Source: Castor canadensis
Lineage: Eukaryota > Chordata > Mammalia > Rodentia > Castoridae
Direction: 5' to 3'
Length of the DNA: 64,000 nucleotides
NCBI RefSeq assembly: GCF_047511655.1
Contig: NC_133393.1
Coordinates: forward strand, 154,271,779 to 154,335,778
How positions within the stretch are numbered: the first letter of the stretch is position 1; every line of letters starts with the position of its first letter. Shown one piece after another: positions 1 through 10,500 of the stretch. The notes beneath the pieces are model-generated. The model ran no database searches. It was given only the letters and a program-made list of their open reading frames with translations, and was not told where the DNA came from. A program made the position numbers and the translations under genes.

Positions 1-89
1 TCATAGGGAGGAGGAACGTTCAGTAACACACATGGGGTGGGGGGCAGAGAGTGCCGTGGGTCAGCTCCTATCCTCATTGTCTTCCCTAG

Positions 90-245
90 CCGTGAACATC
101 CAGCCCCAACTGGCTAGCATAACCTTTGCCACCAACAACCCCACGCTCACAACTGTAGCCTTGGAAAAGCCTCTCTGTATATTTGACAGCTCAGAGCTGC
201 TCACTGGCACCTACGAGGTCTACCTCTATGTCATGGCTGACTCAG
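90..245 (+). CDS. UPK3A: UPK3A exon 2
   Basis: Acceptor cttccctag before base 90 and donor gtaaag after base 245. It enters with two bases of an Ala codon and encodes the start of the mature ectodomain (VNIQPQLASITFATNNPT), through ELLTGTYEVYLYVMADS. Confidence 0.95.
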
Positions 246-3200
246 GTAAAGGTCCTGCTTTCCTGTGAAAGGGGCTTTGACTGCCCACAGGGAGAGGGAG
301 GAGGGAGATAGAGGAGCGCTCCATCCCTGTAGTAGTTCAGGTAAACTTCATCAGCCCTGGGTGGCTGCATTCCCAGACCTGCCCTTGTCCTGGCATCCAG
401 GCTAATGGGGGAAGTAGCTACCAGTCAGCAACTGCTTACCTAGTACCAGGTGCTTTGCACACCATAGAACTTCTTTTTCCAGCAGCTCATGGGGCAGAAA
501 ATGGAGGCTGGGGTGGGCAGGAAAGGTAGAATAGTTCTGGTCCTCCCAGAACCGGACAGCAAATCCAGAACTGGACAGCAAATCCAGAAATGGACTGCAA
601 TACAGGTCTGTCTGGCCCTCAGGCCCAAGTCCTCCCAGAGGCTTCCCAAGCTGGTTCAAGATTGGCTGTGTGCTAATAAAGCCAGGCATTGGTCCCTGCT
701 TGGACCTGCTCCCTCTAGCCAGCCCTCAGTCCTTTGCTGGCAGGAATCCTAGGCTTCCAGGCCAAGGAACCCAATGACAACCTCTCACTTGTCCAGCATT
801 TTAGTCTTCAGCAAATACTTCCTGACTGCCTGCCTTTGCCCAATCTGTGGGCACAATATGGTATTTTTCTCCCATTTCTCAGAAGTCTGGGGTCCATAGA
901 GGTAGAATAAGTTATTGTCCAAGGTCACCTAGTTAGTAAGGAAGAGACCCAGGACCCAACAAGGTCTATCTGCCTCCACATCATCCCCCAGAACCATGTG
1001 ACTCTCCTTTCTCATTTTACCAAGAGAGAGTTAGGGCTCTCAGTGATAGGTGTCAACGGCCTGTTGGAGTGGGATTACAGTAATGTTATAAGGTGGGTGA
1101 GAGACAGACACAGCACCCAAAGCCAGGGAGGTGCTCCTTAGCCGTCTCCCCCATTGCACTGGAGGAGTAGGGACTGAGCTTGCCCCATGTCTGTGACCCC
1201 AGTGCCCAGAGAAGAGGGGCAGAGAACAGGGCTCAGGGGCGTTTGATGAATGACCGAGTGAGTGTTGCTGAACTAGAGCGGCCAGGATCCTCATTCAGCA
1301 CTGCCTCTGCAGCCAGCTCCAGGAATGCCTCTGTGCAAGATGGTGCCAAGAACCCACTGAGCTCCACGTTCCAGCAAACCCGGGGCGGGAGGACAGGCCC
1401 CTACAAAGCTATGGCCTTTGACCTGACCCCTTGCAGTGACCTGCCAAGCCTGGATGCTATCGGGGATGTGACCCAGGCCTCAGAGATCTTGAATGCATAC
1501 CTGGTCAGGGTGGGCAAGAACAGTACCTGTCTGTGGGACCCCAACTTCCAGGACCTCTGCAACCCACCCTTGTCTGCAGCGACAGCGTACAGGTGGGTGT
1601 GAGCAGCTGAGGAGGGAAGGCAGCAGCCACATTTTGGCTAGAAGACCCAAGGGGGAGGGGACAAAATGATAGAAGCCACATTCAGAGCTCGGGAGCTGGC
1701 ACCATCCCCGACCTCAGGCAGTGCTGGCTTCCTAGACGTGCAGCAGCACACAGAGCTGAAAGGGGCCCTGCCTGCCTTACTGCTCTGCAGTCACCTTCCT
1801 GGAATTCTTGATTTTAAATATTTTGACATTTTGCACCCCAAATTATGCAGCTGGTCCTGGCCCAGCACATTTGGGGAGTCCCCCCCCCAAAACCCCTTTG
1901 GTTTTTGTTTTGTTTTATTCTTTTAGGACAGGGTCTCACTACATAGCCAAGGCTGACCTTGAACTCTCTTTGTAACCCGGGTTGGCCTCAAATTTTCTGC
2001 CCTCTGCCTCGGCCTCCCAAGTGCTGGGGTTCGGGCACACCTCTGTGCCTGGTTTAAGGGTTGATTTGTGTATGAGTGTGTGTGGTACTGGGGCCTAGCA
2101 TGTACCCTTCCACTGATTTATACCCCCAACCCCCTAGGATCTTTTTAAAAAAGTGTTAAAAAGTTACATGATGTAGACATCTCAGTCCTCAGATCATCTG
2201 CCATTTTAAACTGGCTATTTAGGAGACCTTAAGAAGATGTGGATAGTTTTATGTCACCCCACCTTTTTTTCTGATGACAACACTTTGGAAGTTCTTGTAC
2301 CTAAAATGTAGCCTTGACCCAACAGCAGCTGGTTGATGATGGATGTTATCCTTTGCTTTTTATAAGTCCCTTCATGATCCCAGGGACTAGGCTTGGAACA
2401 GCAGAAGGCAGAATTGCCAGGAGGACAAGTGCACTACGTGTGCTACATAGAATAAGCAGGGGTCTCCCAGAGGGACCGCCTAGAAGAACAGCCCCCAACC
2501 CTGAAGGCTTCCCAAAGGCGGTGCATCCAATCTGGGGAAGGGCCCGGGGGTAATATATGGCCACATCCAGCATCCTTCTATTGTCCAGAGCCCACTCAGT
2601 GGCCATCTCCTGAAAGTGCCCCCTCGCTGGCTCTCCAACACCTGCCTTCTTCTGCTCCCTGAGGCTGGGTGTTTGCAGAATGGATGGAAGTCAGCCTTTC
2701 TCCTTCTCCTTCCAGGTTCAAGTATGTCCTGGTCAACATGTCCACAGGCTTGGTACAGGACCAGACCCTATGGTCAGACCCCATCCGCACCAACTGGCGT
2801 AAGTGGGGGCGATTCTCCAGGGGCCCCCGGAAGGTAGGGCTAGGCACAGATCATGCAGAGAGTCAGGCTGTCACTTGAAAAAGCCTCCTGGGTACACCAG
2901 CCATTGGGCTGTTGAGTAAAACACCTCTTAAAATAGTTTTAACATGCCAGGCACTGGTGGCTCTTGCCTGTAATCCTAGCTGCTCAGAAGCCAGAGATCA
3001 GGAGGATTGTGGTTTGAAGCCAGCCTGGGCAAATAGTTCATGAGACCCTGTCGTGGAAAAACCCGTCACAAAAAAAGGGCTGGTGGAGTGGCTCAAGGTA
3101 TTGGCCCTGAGTTCAAGCCCCAGTACAAAAAAAAAAAATAGTTTTAACCTGAACTGTCCCCTCCCTGTCTGTCCCCTTCCCATCATCCATCCATGAAGGT

Positions 3201-6200
3201 TTTAACCTGAACTGTCCCCTCCCTGTTGTCCATCCATGAGGGCCAGAGCAAGGTGGAAAGTTAGCTGGGATGAGTGGGTAGTGGGTGTGCCAAAGTCAAG
3301 GTCAAGGGCTTCTCCAGCCTGCAGTGCATTCCCTCAAAGGACGGTAGCTGTCCTGGGCTTGCAGCTTGTCAGCCTGTCGGCCTTGTCAGCTTTGTCAGCT
3401 TGTCAGCCTCTTAGCTGGATCCTCACAGGTCCATCACCATGGGAGTGGACCAGAGGCTGAGAACTAAGCAGAGGTGGGTTAGAGGAACCCAGCCTGTCCT
3501 CCAGCCTGTCCTCCATACCCATTCCCTCTGGGGCCACGGTGCTCCTGACAGCAACACAGTAAGGACTGAGGTGCTGCCAATTCCTCTGTGGGTTTCACCT
3601 GGGTTCTCAGCAGAGAGCCCAGAGTCACACAGACTTTTATTTATTTAATTTTGGAGGTACTGGGTTTTGAACTTGTAGCTTTACACCTTACGCTTACTAG
3701 GCAGGCACTCTATAGCTTAAGTCACTCCACCAATCCACACAGACTCATCTACAGAAAGGGATGTCAGCACCACGCAGGGGTTTCCTTCCATAGGCAGTTG
3801 TGACTCCAATATAGGAACTTCCCTGGCCCCATAACTTGGCCCCACGACAGAACCGCTCGCTAGTTCTGTGGTTCAAGTACATGTGATGCGGTGTGTGAGT
3901 GTACTCGGTCACCCATGCCACCCCAAGGGGCGGGCACACACTCGGGAGGGATGTGCAGGTGTGTGGTGTTTGAGGGGGTGTGAGCCTATGTGACTGTGCG
4001 AGTATGTCTGACTGAATGTATATGCGAGCCTGAATGTGTGTGGTGTGTGCCTGTGGTTTGTGTGTTGTGTATGAACTTGTGACTGTGTAACGATGTGTGT
4101 GTATAACTGAATGAATGTGTAGGCGTATGTGTGTCTGTTATGCACAGGAGTCTGGGCGTGTGTTGTGTGTGATGTGTGGTTTGGGTGGCATGTAGGTATG
4201 AATCTGTGGGGGGTGTGTGCAGGAGTGTGTGTGGCTGAGTCACCCCTCCTGTCCTCTTCCCTACTGCCCCTCCGGAGACTTCCCACTCATCCCGGTGCCA
4301 CTGAAAGAGCCTTGAGATCCTTAGGGCGGAGGCTCCTGGACCAGGCCTAGGCCCGGTCTCTGCCCCTCACTCCAGGACCTCAGTCTCCTGTTCTGAGCCA
4401 TGGGAGGCTCAGAACAGTGAGGTTCCTTTGGGAATCCTGCTGGAAGCCCAGGTCCAGCCCTGGTGAGGCAGGACTTAAGGGCCAGTCTCTGGGGACAGCG
4501 TGCACCTGGGACCACAGTAAGTGATCTGCAGAACAGGGACTCCTGCATTGCATGTGGACAATGCCACAAAGTGGCAGCTCACTTTAGGACCTGTACATTG
4601 TCCCCAAAGGGTGATGTGAGCTAGAAAAGAGTGAAAGTCACAGTCGGCCTGGCCTGCTAGACCCTCCTTTTCCCAGCCCCTTACTTGACTTTAATTGCTT
4701 ATGATATGTGTCCTACCCATGTCACCCGGAGACTCAAGTCAGTTAGAATTTAACACTATACAAAAAGAAGGGGCCAGAAACACTTGAAAGCTGGGAGTGA
4801 GAGGTAGGACAAGCAAACCCGGGAGGAGACGTGGCTGCCACTGCCTGGGGCCCCTGGCTCGTCCCTGGATTCTAGGCAGCCAGGGCAGGAGGGCCACCTG
4901 CCCGCCCAAGGGCAGGACATTGTCTGTGAGTAACTGGCCTGTGGTCCTCTGCAGCCACCCCCTACTCTGTCATCGACACATGGCCAGGCCGGCGCAGCGG
5001 GAGTATGATTGTCATCACGTCCATCCTGGGTTCCCTGTCCTCCTTCCTGCTTGTGGGCTTTGCTGGCGCCATCATCCTCAGCTTTGTGTGAGTGCCTGCC
5101 AGCTGGAAGGGCTGGACCCCAGGGACACACGAGACACAGGAAGAGACTCAGCATCTGGGTCCTTGAGGCAGAGCTGGGGTGGGAGCAGGAGCCGCCTTTC
5201 ACCCTGGGTACCCTTGGACTTCAAGGTCCTATCTTTCAGCCTGGGAGGGAGGGGCTCGGGAAAGAGGGGCTCAGCCCCGGCTCTGAGCAGATGGCCCTTT
5301 CAGAGCTCAGCTTTGGACAGGGTTATGGCTCAGTGGCGAGGTATTTGTGTAGCATGAAGGAGGCCCTGGGTTTGACCTGAAGCACTGCAGTAAGGAGACG
5401 AATCTGAGCTCTGACATGTACAGTTGTGCAACCTTGGACATAGCAGGCTATCCTTGTAGACCTCAGTTTCCCCTCTGGAAAACAGATGATAAATGTTACT
5501 CACCCCTAGAGTTATGTGGAATTACCTCCACAAAGCCCTCAGGGCAGGGCCTGGGATCTCAACCATCATCTTTTGTTGTCATAATTCATCTACTTCAGTT
5601 CAGGTGGTGAGATGGTAAGGGATGGCGGGGGGAGAGCCCTAAGGTCACAGCCTGGAACTAGAGCCTGACCTGGTCTAGAACCCAGGTCTCCTGACTCCAC
5701 TAACCTGGGAGAATAGAGCAGAGCATGAATCAAGGCAGGCCCTGCCTGGAGCTTCAGGGTGGGCTTCCTAGAGGAGGGGTTGACAAGAGCAGAATTATCT
5801 GGTGCTAGGCTTTGGGAGCCCCATGGGTTTCCAAGATGGAGACCAGTCCCCAAGAGGGTGAGGGGAGAAGGTAGGAAAACTTCTCTGAGAATGTAAAATT
5901 AACTGGGAACACGAAACTAGCCATGTGGGAAAGAGGGCACAGCATGGAGCTGGGGAGGGGAGCAGTGAAATCAGGTTGTCTTCTGACATTCACGTTGACA
6001 AAACACCAATAATAGATGACAGCAGCCTCCAAAAACACACTACCTGGCTGGACCTGCAAGCAGAGCAGTCAGTCCCTCCCTCAGGGCAGCAGCACAGTGT
6101 GTCACCGCAGGCCCCATCCTCCCAGCTCTCCCATGCATCCCTCCCACCTCCTCACCTGTGCTCCCCACCCTGCTTGGCTGCACTGAACACCCCATCTCAC

Positions 6201-6557
6201 ACCCCATGAGCTCTCTCTGCCCTGCCCCTGCTCCAGGACCAGATTACTGTCACCTCGCCCCAGAAAGCCTTCCTGGGGCTCCCACGTGGACTTGTCCATC
6301 CTGTTCTTGAGGCAACATCTGTGAAAGCAATGTCTAAGTGTTAGACCAACCAGCTGGAGGGGGGAATTTGGGTTTGCTCTGCTCCCCTAACCCAGGCTCT
6401 CTCTATCCCCTTGGCCAGGGACACGGGCAATTCTGATGGTGAAACAACGCATGACTCTCAGGTCATACAGGAGACTGTCCCCAACCCCCTGGGGACCTCA
6501 GAGCCTTCCTACACATCTGTGAACCGGGGGCCACCTCTGGACAGGGCTGAGGTGTAA
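90..6557 (+). CDS. UPK3A: UPK3A, uroplakin 3A (exons 2-6; 5' end outside window)
   Basis: Coding exons are 90-245, 1313-1592, 2716-2798, 4955-5087 and 6419-6557; all join in phase with AG/GT borders. Uroplakin 3A is a single-span type I glycoprotein that pairs with uroplakin 1B in the urothelial plaques of the bladder surface. Seen here: the mature N-terminus beginning VNIQPQLAS, a cysteine-containing ectodomain with N-x-S/T sites (NAS, NST, NMS), a membrane segment in exon 5 after TWPGRRSG, and a cytoplasmic tail ending PPLDRAEV. The signal-peptide exon is missing because it lies left of base 1. The human tail, as I recall it, runs about seven residues further, so this copy stops early. Identification rests on recognising the protein; paralogues UPK3B and UPK3BL differ clearly. 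Confidence 0.96.
246..1312 (+). other. UPK3A intron 2
   Basis: It contains a 19-bp tandem repeat at 549-600 and old MIR-like sequence around 785-960. No other gene is visible. Confidence 0.85.
549..600. repeat. Short tandem repeat, 19-bp unit, about 2.7 copies
   Basis: The units begin gaaccggacagcaaatcca, gaactggacagcaaatcca and gaaatggactgca. The first two differ at one base. It lies inside UPK3A intron 2. Confidence 0.85.
1313..1592 (+). CDS. UPK3A: UPK3A exon 3
   Basis: Acceptor ctctgcag and donor gtgggt. It encodes the middle of the ectodomain, including the sequon NAS, the PCSDLPSLDAIGDV stretch, the sequon NST next to CLWDPNF, and the DLCNPPLSAAT stretch. Three cysteines are visible, probably disulphide-bonded in the folded domain (inference). 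Confidence 0.95.
1593..2715 (+). other. UPK3A intron 3
   Basis: It holds a minus-strand B1-type SINE (1915-2052) followed by an ID-like piece (about 2078-2140). The remainder shows nothing recognisable. Confidence 0.85.
1915..2052 (-). repeat. B1/7SL-type SINE
   Basis: Antisense B1 signature: gacagggtctcactacatag, then gcctcccaagtgctgggg and a poly-T head. A short ID-like antisense block with a ggtactgggg motif follows. Confidence 0.8.
2716..2798 (+). CDS. UPK3A: UPK3A exon 4
   Basis: Acceptor tccttccag and donor gtaagt. It encodes the juxtamembrane ectodomain FKYVLVNMSTGLV to DPIRTNW, with an NMS glycosylation site. Confidence 0.95.
2943..3140 (+). repeat. Composite SINE (7SL-like head plus ID-like tail)
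   Basis: Head ggtggctcttgcctgtaatc, tail ggctggtggagtggctcaag with gagttcaagccccagtac and an A-tail. The direct repeats aatagttttaac on both sides look like its target-site duplication. Confidence 0.85.
3141..3240. repeat. 58-bp tandem duplication
   Basis: Blocks beginning gttttaacctgaactgtccc occur at 3141 and 3199, and the second copy is slightly shortened. It directly follows the SINE A-tail. Confidence 0.8.
3633..3738 (-). repeat. ID-like SINE tail
   Basis: Antisense motif ggtactgggttttgaactt, then gctctatag-type and cactccaccaatcc blocks, typical of this genome's SINE family. Confidence 0.75.
3890..4240. repeat. Degenerate TG-rich tract
   Basis: About 350 bp dominated by gtgtg and tgtgt words with interruptions, inside UPK3A intron 4. 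The opposite strand reads as a His/Thr-rich open frame, which is a composition effect. Confidence 0.8.
4955..5087 (+). CDS. UPK3A: UPK3A exon 5 (membrane segment)
   Basis: Acceptor tcctctgcag and donor gtgagt. It encodes TPYSVIDTWPGRRSG and then a hydrophobic stretch of about 28 residues beginning MIVITSILGS, the single transmembrane helix. Human carries GSLPFF where this copy reads GSLSSF (human sequence from memory). Confidence 0.95.
5088..6418 (+). other. UPK3A intron 5
   Basis: It contains a MIR at about 5395-5560 (motif acctcagtttcccctctgg). The rest is unique-looking. Confidence 0.8.
5395..5560 (+). repeat. MIR element
   Basis: It has the MIR core hallmark: cctcagtttcccc followed by a gataa block and agggcagggcctgg. 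Confidence 0.65.
6419..6557 (+). CDS. UPK3A: UPK3A exon 6 (cytoplasmic tail, stop)
   Basis: Acceptor ccttggccag. It encodes DTGNSDGETTHDSQV to SVNRGPPLDRAEV and then TAA at 6555-6557. The bases after the stop still read tcc agc aag ctc (SSKL), which matches the human residues after the conserved tyrosine. A Tyr codon has therefore become a stop in this sequence. Confidence 0.93.
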
Positions 6558-6706
6558 TCCAGCAAGCTCCGGGGCTAAGATGAGCCCCACCCCTAGGCAG
6601 CAGTCTCTTCCCCCTGGCTGGCCCTGGGGTCTGCAGTGGTCAGTGTTCACATCCCGGCTGAGCGGCAGGAGAAGCAGGGTGGGTTGTCCCAACAACAAGA
6701 AAACTT

Positions 6707-6712
6707 AATAAA
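6707..6712 (+). terminator. UPK3A polyadenylation signal
   Basis: AATAAA 150 bp after the stop codon. It is the first canonical signal downstream. Confidence 0.8.
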
Positions 6713-6928
6713 ATCTTCCCAAATTTCACATTCAGTAAGAATGTTCAGAACGAATGGGTGCGCAGGGAATGCACGGATGGGTCACGCTATATTGGCAGTT
6801 CTCTACAAGGTGGAGACGCCACAGTCAAACCACGGTGGTGAGGACTGAGTGAGAACATGAAGTCCCTCTGCCCCCAGCCCCAGCCTTGGTCTCCTCATCT
6901 GCAGGTCATTGTCAAGACCATGCTGGCT

Positions 6929-7020
6929 GTTTTTTTTTTTTTGACGACACTGGGGTTTGAACTCAGGGCCTCACACTTGCTAGGCAGGCGCTCTACCACT
7001 TGAGCCACTCCACCAGCCCC
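6929..7020 (-). repeat. ID-like SINE tail
   Basis: Poly-T followed by actggggtttgaactcaggg, ctaggcaggcgctctaccac and gagccactccaccagccc. Confidence 0.85.
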
Positions 7021-7028
7021 CAAAAGTT

Positions 7029-7128
7029 GTTTTTTGTTGTTGTTGTTTTTGGTGAGACTAGGGTTTGAACTCAGGGCTTCATGCTTACAAAGCAAGTGCT
7101 CTTCTGCTTGAACCATACCTCTAGCCCT
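7029..7128 (-). repeat. ID-like SINE tail (second copy)
   Basis: (ttg)n, then gactagggtttgaactcagg and cttgaaccatacctctagcc. It lies back to back with the previous element in the same orientation. Confidence 0.8.
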
Positions 7129-7321
7129 GGCCTCCCTTCCTTCACATCTTTCCCCCAGGACCCCTCTGGTGAGCTCCCAGCCCAAAAGGAATATGAAGAA
7201 TGGTGAATCAGACTGTCACTATGTGAGCAAAGGAGGCTGTAGGACACCTTGAGGCAGGGCGAGTCTGGGGTTGTAGTGAAGGGATTGTTCCAGGCCGGAG
7301 TCTGGGTTCAAAAGACTCAAG

Positions 7322-7542
7322 TTTCTCAGCTAGGTGCTGGTGGCTCATGCCTGTAATCCTAGCTACTCAGGAGGCAGAGATCAGGATCCCAGTTCGAAGT
7401 CAGCCTGGGCAACTAGTTTGCAAGACCCTATCTTGAAAAAACCCATCACAAAGAAAAGGATTGGTGGAGTGGCTCAAGTGGTAGATTGCACTGAGTTCAA
7501 ACCCCAGAGCCATCAAAAAACAAAAAACAAAACAAAAAAACC
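7322..7542 (+). repeat. Composite SINE
   Basis: ggtggctcatgcctgtaatc head, ggtggagtggctcaagtggt tail, and an A-rich end with aacaaa units. Confidence 0.85.
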
Positions 7543-7796
7543 TCTCCTGTGAACAATATAGCTAGACCTTTTGGGGTGTGCAAAACACCAGTCCCAGTCC
7601 ACTCCATCACTGAAGGAAGAAAATATTTGTCAAAGTAGTGTTGGTTAAAGCAGGAAAGTTATCCAGCAGCTGCCTGCAGGCAGCCCCAGCAGGCTGATGA
7701 ACAGCTGAAGTGATCCATCCTTCCTCTAGGGGCATGTTCACTTAATTCCTACCCCCTCCCAGCCTAACGGAATCCTATATTAAGAGATGGGGCCTG

Positions 7797-8130
7797 AGTC
7801 AGGCATGATAACACATACCTGTAATCCCAACTACTTGGGAAGTAAAGATCAGGAGGATCCAGGTGTGAGGCCATCCTGGGAAAAATGTTAGCAAGAACCC
7901 ATCTCAACCAATAAAGCCAGGTGTAGTGACTGTCACTTGTCATCTCTGCTATGAGGGAGGCATAATTAGGAGAATCAAGATCCAGCCTGGCCCTAGACAA
8001 AAATGCAACTCTATCTGAGAAATAACCAAAATAAAAAGGGCTGGGTCACAACCAAGTGGTAGAGCACTTGCCTAGTGAGCATGAAGCCCTGAGTTCAAAT
8101 CCCATTACTGCCTCCCTTAAAAGAAGTGGG
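7797..8130 (+). repeat. Long composite SINE (two 7SL-like monomers plus ID-like tail)
   Basis: First monomer acctgtaatcccaactacttg, second monomer aagccaggtgtagtgactgt, then gtggtagagcacttgcctag and gagttcaaatccc. About 330 bp, longer than the usual two-part form. Confidence 0.75.
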
Positions 8131-8810
8131 GATTTTAGGAGGTGACTAGGTCCTGAGGGTGGAGCCCTCATGAATAGGATTGGTGTCCTTATAAAGACAC
8201 CCCAGAGAGCTCTCTTGCCCTCTTTCTGCCATGGGAGGCAGGCAACTAGACATTAGCAGTCTGCAGCTTGGGGTGGGGGGCCCTCACCAGATCCTCAGAG
8301 CAGGAGAAATACATTTCTGTTGTATGGTGCTTTGTTAGAGCAGCTGAGTCTGACCAAGAGAGGCCTGGATGCTGAGACAGGCAGCAGGTCCATGAGAAGG
8401 ATGCAAGGCTGGGCAGGCAGGGGTGGATGCAGTAGGAAGGGCAGTCCAAGTGCAGGCAAGGGCCAGCAGAAAAGAAAGCAGAGGCCAGTTAGGGCGCAGA
8501 AGCAGGACGGAGCAAAGGACACTGGCCCCAAAAGGCCCCAGGCTCAGTGCAGCCTGGGCACTGGAACCCTCAAGACCATCTTCCGTGCCCAGGAGGCTGA
8601 CCTGGGCAGCCACTGGAGTTTCCACCTCCTCCTGTCTCTGTGTATCCCTCAGCCTCCTCAGCCAAGAGTTCCAGCTGCATTAGGGGAGGGCAGAGCCCTG
8701 GAAGTCTGCCACTGGTAAAAGCTCAGGCAAGTCCTCCATTCTGTTTTATAACATGTCTGTGTTGGTTTTATTTTGTATTTGAGGTGAAATTCATATAACA
8801 TAAAATTAAC
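8131..8810. other. Intergenic sequence without recognisable features
   Basis: Unique-looking, moderately GC-rich DNA. Open frames on both strands lack recognisable domains or splice-linked partners. Confidence 0.5.
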
Positions 8811-8817
8811 TTTTTCT

Positions 8818-8935
8818 TTTTGTTTTTTTGGGACAGGGTCTCCCCTAAGTAGCCCAGGCTGGTCTCAAACTAGAGATTCTTCTGTCTCAATCTCTCAAAT
8901 GCTGAGATTATAGGTGTTGGCAACCACACCTGGCC
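8818..8935 (-). repeat. B1-type SINE
   Basis: gggacagggtctcccctaag, agcccaggctggtctcaaac, then a degraded gctgagattataggtg block. Confidence 0.8.
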
Positions 8936-8963
8936 TTTAAAATTTTTTTTACATGTCACTGAG

Positions 8964-9105
8964 GGCCAGGTGTGGTGGCACAGTCTTATAATCCCAGCAC
9001 TCAGGGGGTGGCAGCAGGAGGATTTTGAGTTCCAGACCTGGGCTACATATTGAGGCCTTGTCTTAAAAAGCAAATAAGCAAATCAACATATCAAAAAACA
9101 AATAA
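8964..9105 (+). repeat. B1-type SINE
   Basis: gccaggtgtggtggcacag and ataatcccagcactcagg, then an A-rich tail with aaataagc units. It faces the B1 at 8818-8935 as an inverted repeat. Confidence 0.8.
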
Positions 9106-9108
9106 ATA

Positions 9109-9415
9109 AGGTGATGCTTGAGATTGAACCCAGTGCTCAAACATACTAAGGCACACACTCTACCACTGAGCTATACTCACAGCTTCAAGTTAAGTTTTTT
9201 TTGTGTGTGTGTAGGACTGAGGTTTGAACTCAGGGCTTCACTCTTGGAAAGCAGGAGCTCTACTACTTGAGCCACACCTCTAGTCCATTTTCCTCTGGTA
9301 ATTTTGGAGATGGAGTCTCAAAAACTATTTTCCTGGACTGGCCTCGAACTGTGATCCCCCTGATCTCAGTCTCCCAAGGAGCTAGGATTACAGGCATGAG
9401 CCACTGGCTCCGGAC
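9109..9415 (-). repeat. ID-like piece followed by composite SINE
   Basis: A short antisense ID-like block (about 9109-9185) is followed by a full antisense composite SINE with gaggtttgaactcagggctt, ttttggagatggagtctc and gctaggattacaggcatgag. Confidence 0.75.
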
Positions 9416-10010
9416 TCTATGTGTAATTGGAGGAGCTGCCAAACTGCTTTCCACAGCAGCTGCCCCACTCCCATTAGCCGTGTTTAGACTCATTTAGGCT
9501 GGAGACCAGTGGTTGACCATGGAGAGAGGAGAATGAGAAGAATATGAGAATGTCAAATAATTTACAGGCTGACTTGGCACAGCCCCAGCTGCAGAAGGAG
9601 GCGAGGGCAAAATGCAGCACAGCTGCGTTTCCTAAGATGTTTACGTTTAGAGAGTAGCTATTGCAGGTTTCTCCTGTTACAGTGTCACGCCCCCCCCCAA
9701 TCCTTGTTTGCTGCATATGAAAGCAGTGGGCTGCTTTCGAGGCTGGCTGGCTGCTGAGTGTCTGTGAGTCTAAGGACTGAGACTTTAAGAGTTATGCTAG
9801 AGATTAGAGGAAACATGGGACAGTCTAAGGAAAGAGACTTTAAAGAATAGAAAAGAAGACTTTAGAAGTAAGGTTTTAAAGAATAGAGAAAAGAAGCAAA
9901 GATAAGTAGAAAAGAAGTAACGAGGCTGTTGTGTGTCTCCATCTGAGCGCCCAGCACACCTGACCCCAGCTTCCTGCATGTTTGTCTTCTATCTTTTGTC
10001 CTTTCTGCAT

Positions 10011-10500
10011 CTCCAGTCGCCCCCAGTTAGGTTTCTAGGACAAGAGCTCACACAGGTCACGAGAGTCGACATGGAGAAGGGCCCAAATTTATTCCATCGG
10101 TTTGAGTGCGCCTTGGTTTGGATCCATTTCCCCAGGACTTCCCTGTAACCTGGGTCCCTCCTTTAGCAGCAACCATTCATCATTTCAGTAGTTGGTTGGA
10201 GACCTTCCTCTTTCCACTGGCCTGGTAGTCAAGGACCCAGGGAACGTGAGCGTCTGGCTGCCGAGAGACCTTCGACAGAGCTGTAGAACAGGCCTTGAAA
10301 ATGCACAAGCAAAGGGACCAAAGTGTGCCAACTCAGACGAGCAGGCATGTTCCAGGGCCAGGAGTAAGTGCGCAAGCGCACAGTCCCTCCATCCCTTTGC
10401 TCAGCAGGTCCAGCTCTCTGGTGACTAGTCTGTGTCTCCCCAGAGAGTTTATACCCCATTTTGTATCCCGGGGAGGGGCTGCTGTTCTCCTGAGAAAAGC
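10011..10500 (-). mobile_element. LTR fragment of an ERV with adjacent primer-site-like sequence
   Basis: Read on the minus strand there is a TATA-like GTATAAACTC, then AATAAA within ggAATAAAtttgggccc, then an end followed by TGGGGGCGACTGGAGAT. That last piece resembles a tRNA-Pro primer site (canonical start TGGGGGCTCG). A related fragment lies at about 11555-11690. Boundaries are approximate. Confidence 0.5.

Larger units (their letters stand above)
2799..4954 (+). other. UPK3A intron 4
   Basis: It holds a composite SINE (2943-3140), a 58-bp tandem duplication (3141-3240), a 9-12-bp degenerate repeat built on cttgtcag (about 3358-3410), an antisense SINE (3633-3738) and a long TG-rich tract (about 3890-4240). 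Confidence 0.85.

Noticed and set aside
3909-4286. 125-codon minus-strand frame rich in His and Thr
   Set aside because: It is the complement of a TG-rich tract inside a UPK3A intron. Composition explains it and no domain is present.
4797-5380. 186- and 123-codon plus-strand frames around UPK3A exon 5
   Set aside because: They run through splice borders in the wrong frames. The in-phase exon 4955-5087 explains the region.
7322-8130. tRNA genes suggested by the tRNA-like SINE tails
   Set aside because: The tails are ID-like SINE parts with A-tails and diverged arms; no complete cloverleaf is visible by eye.
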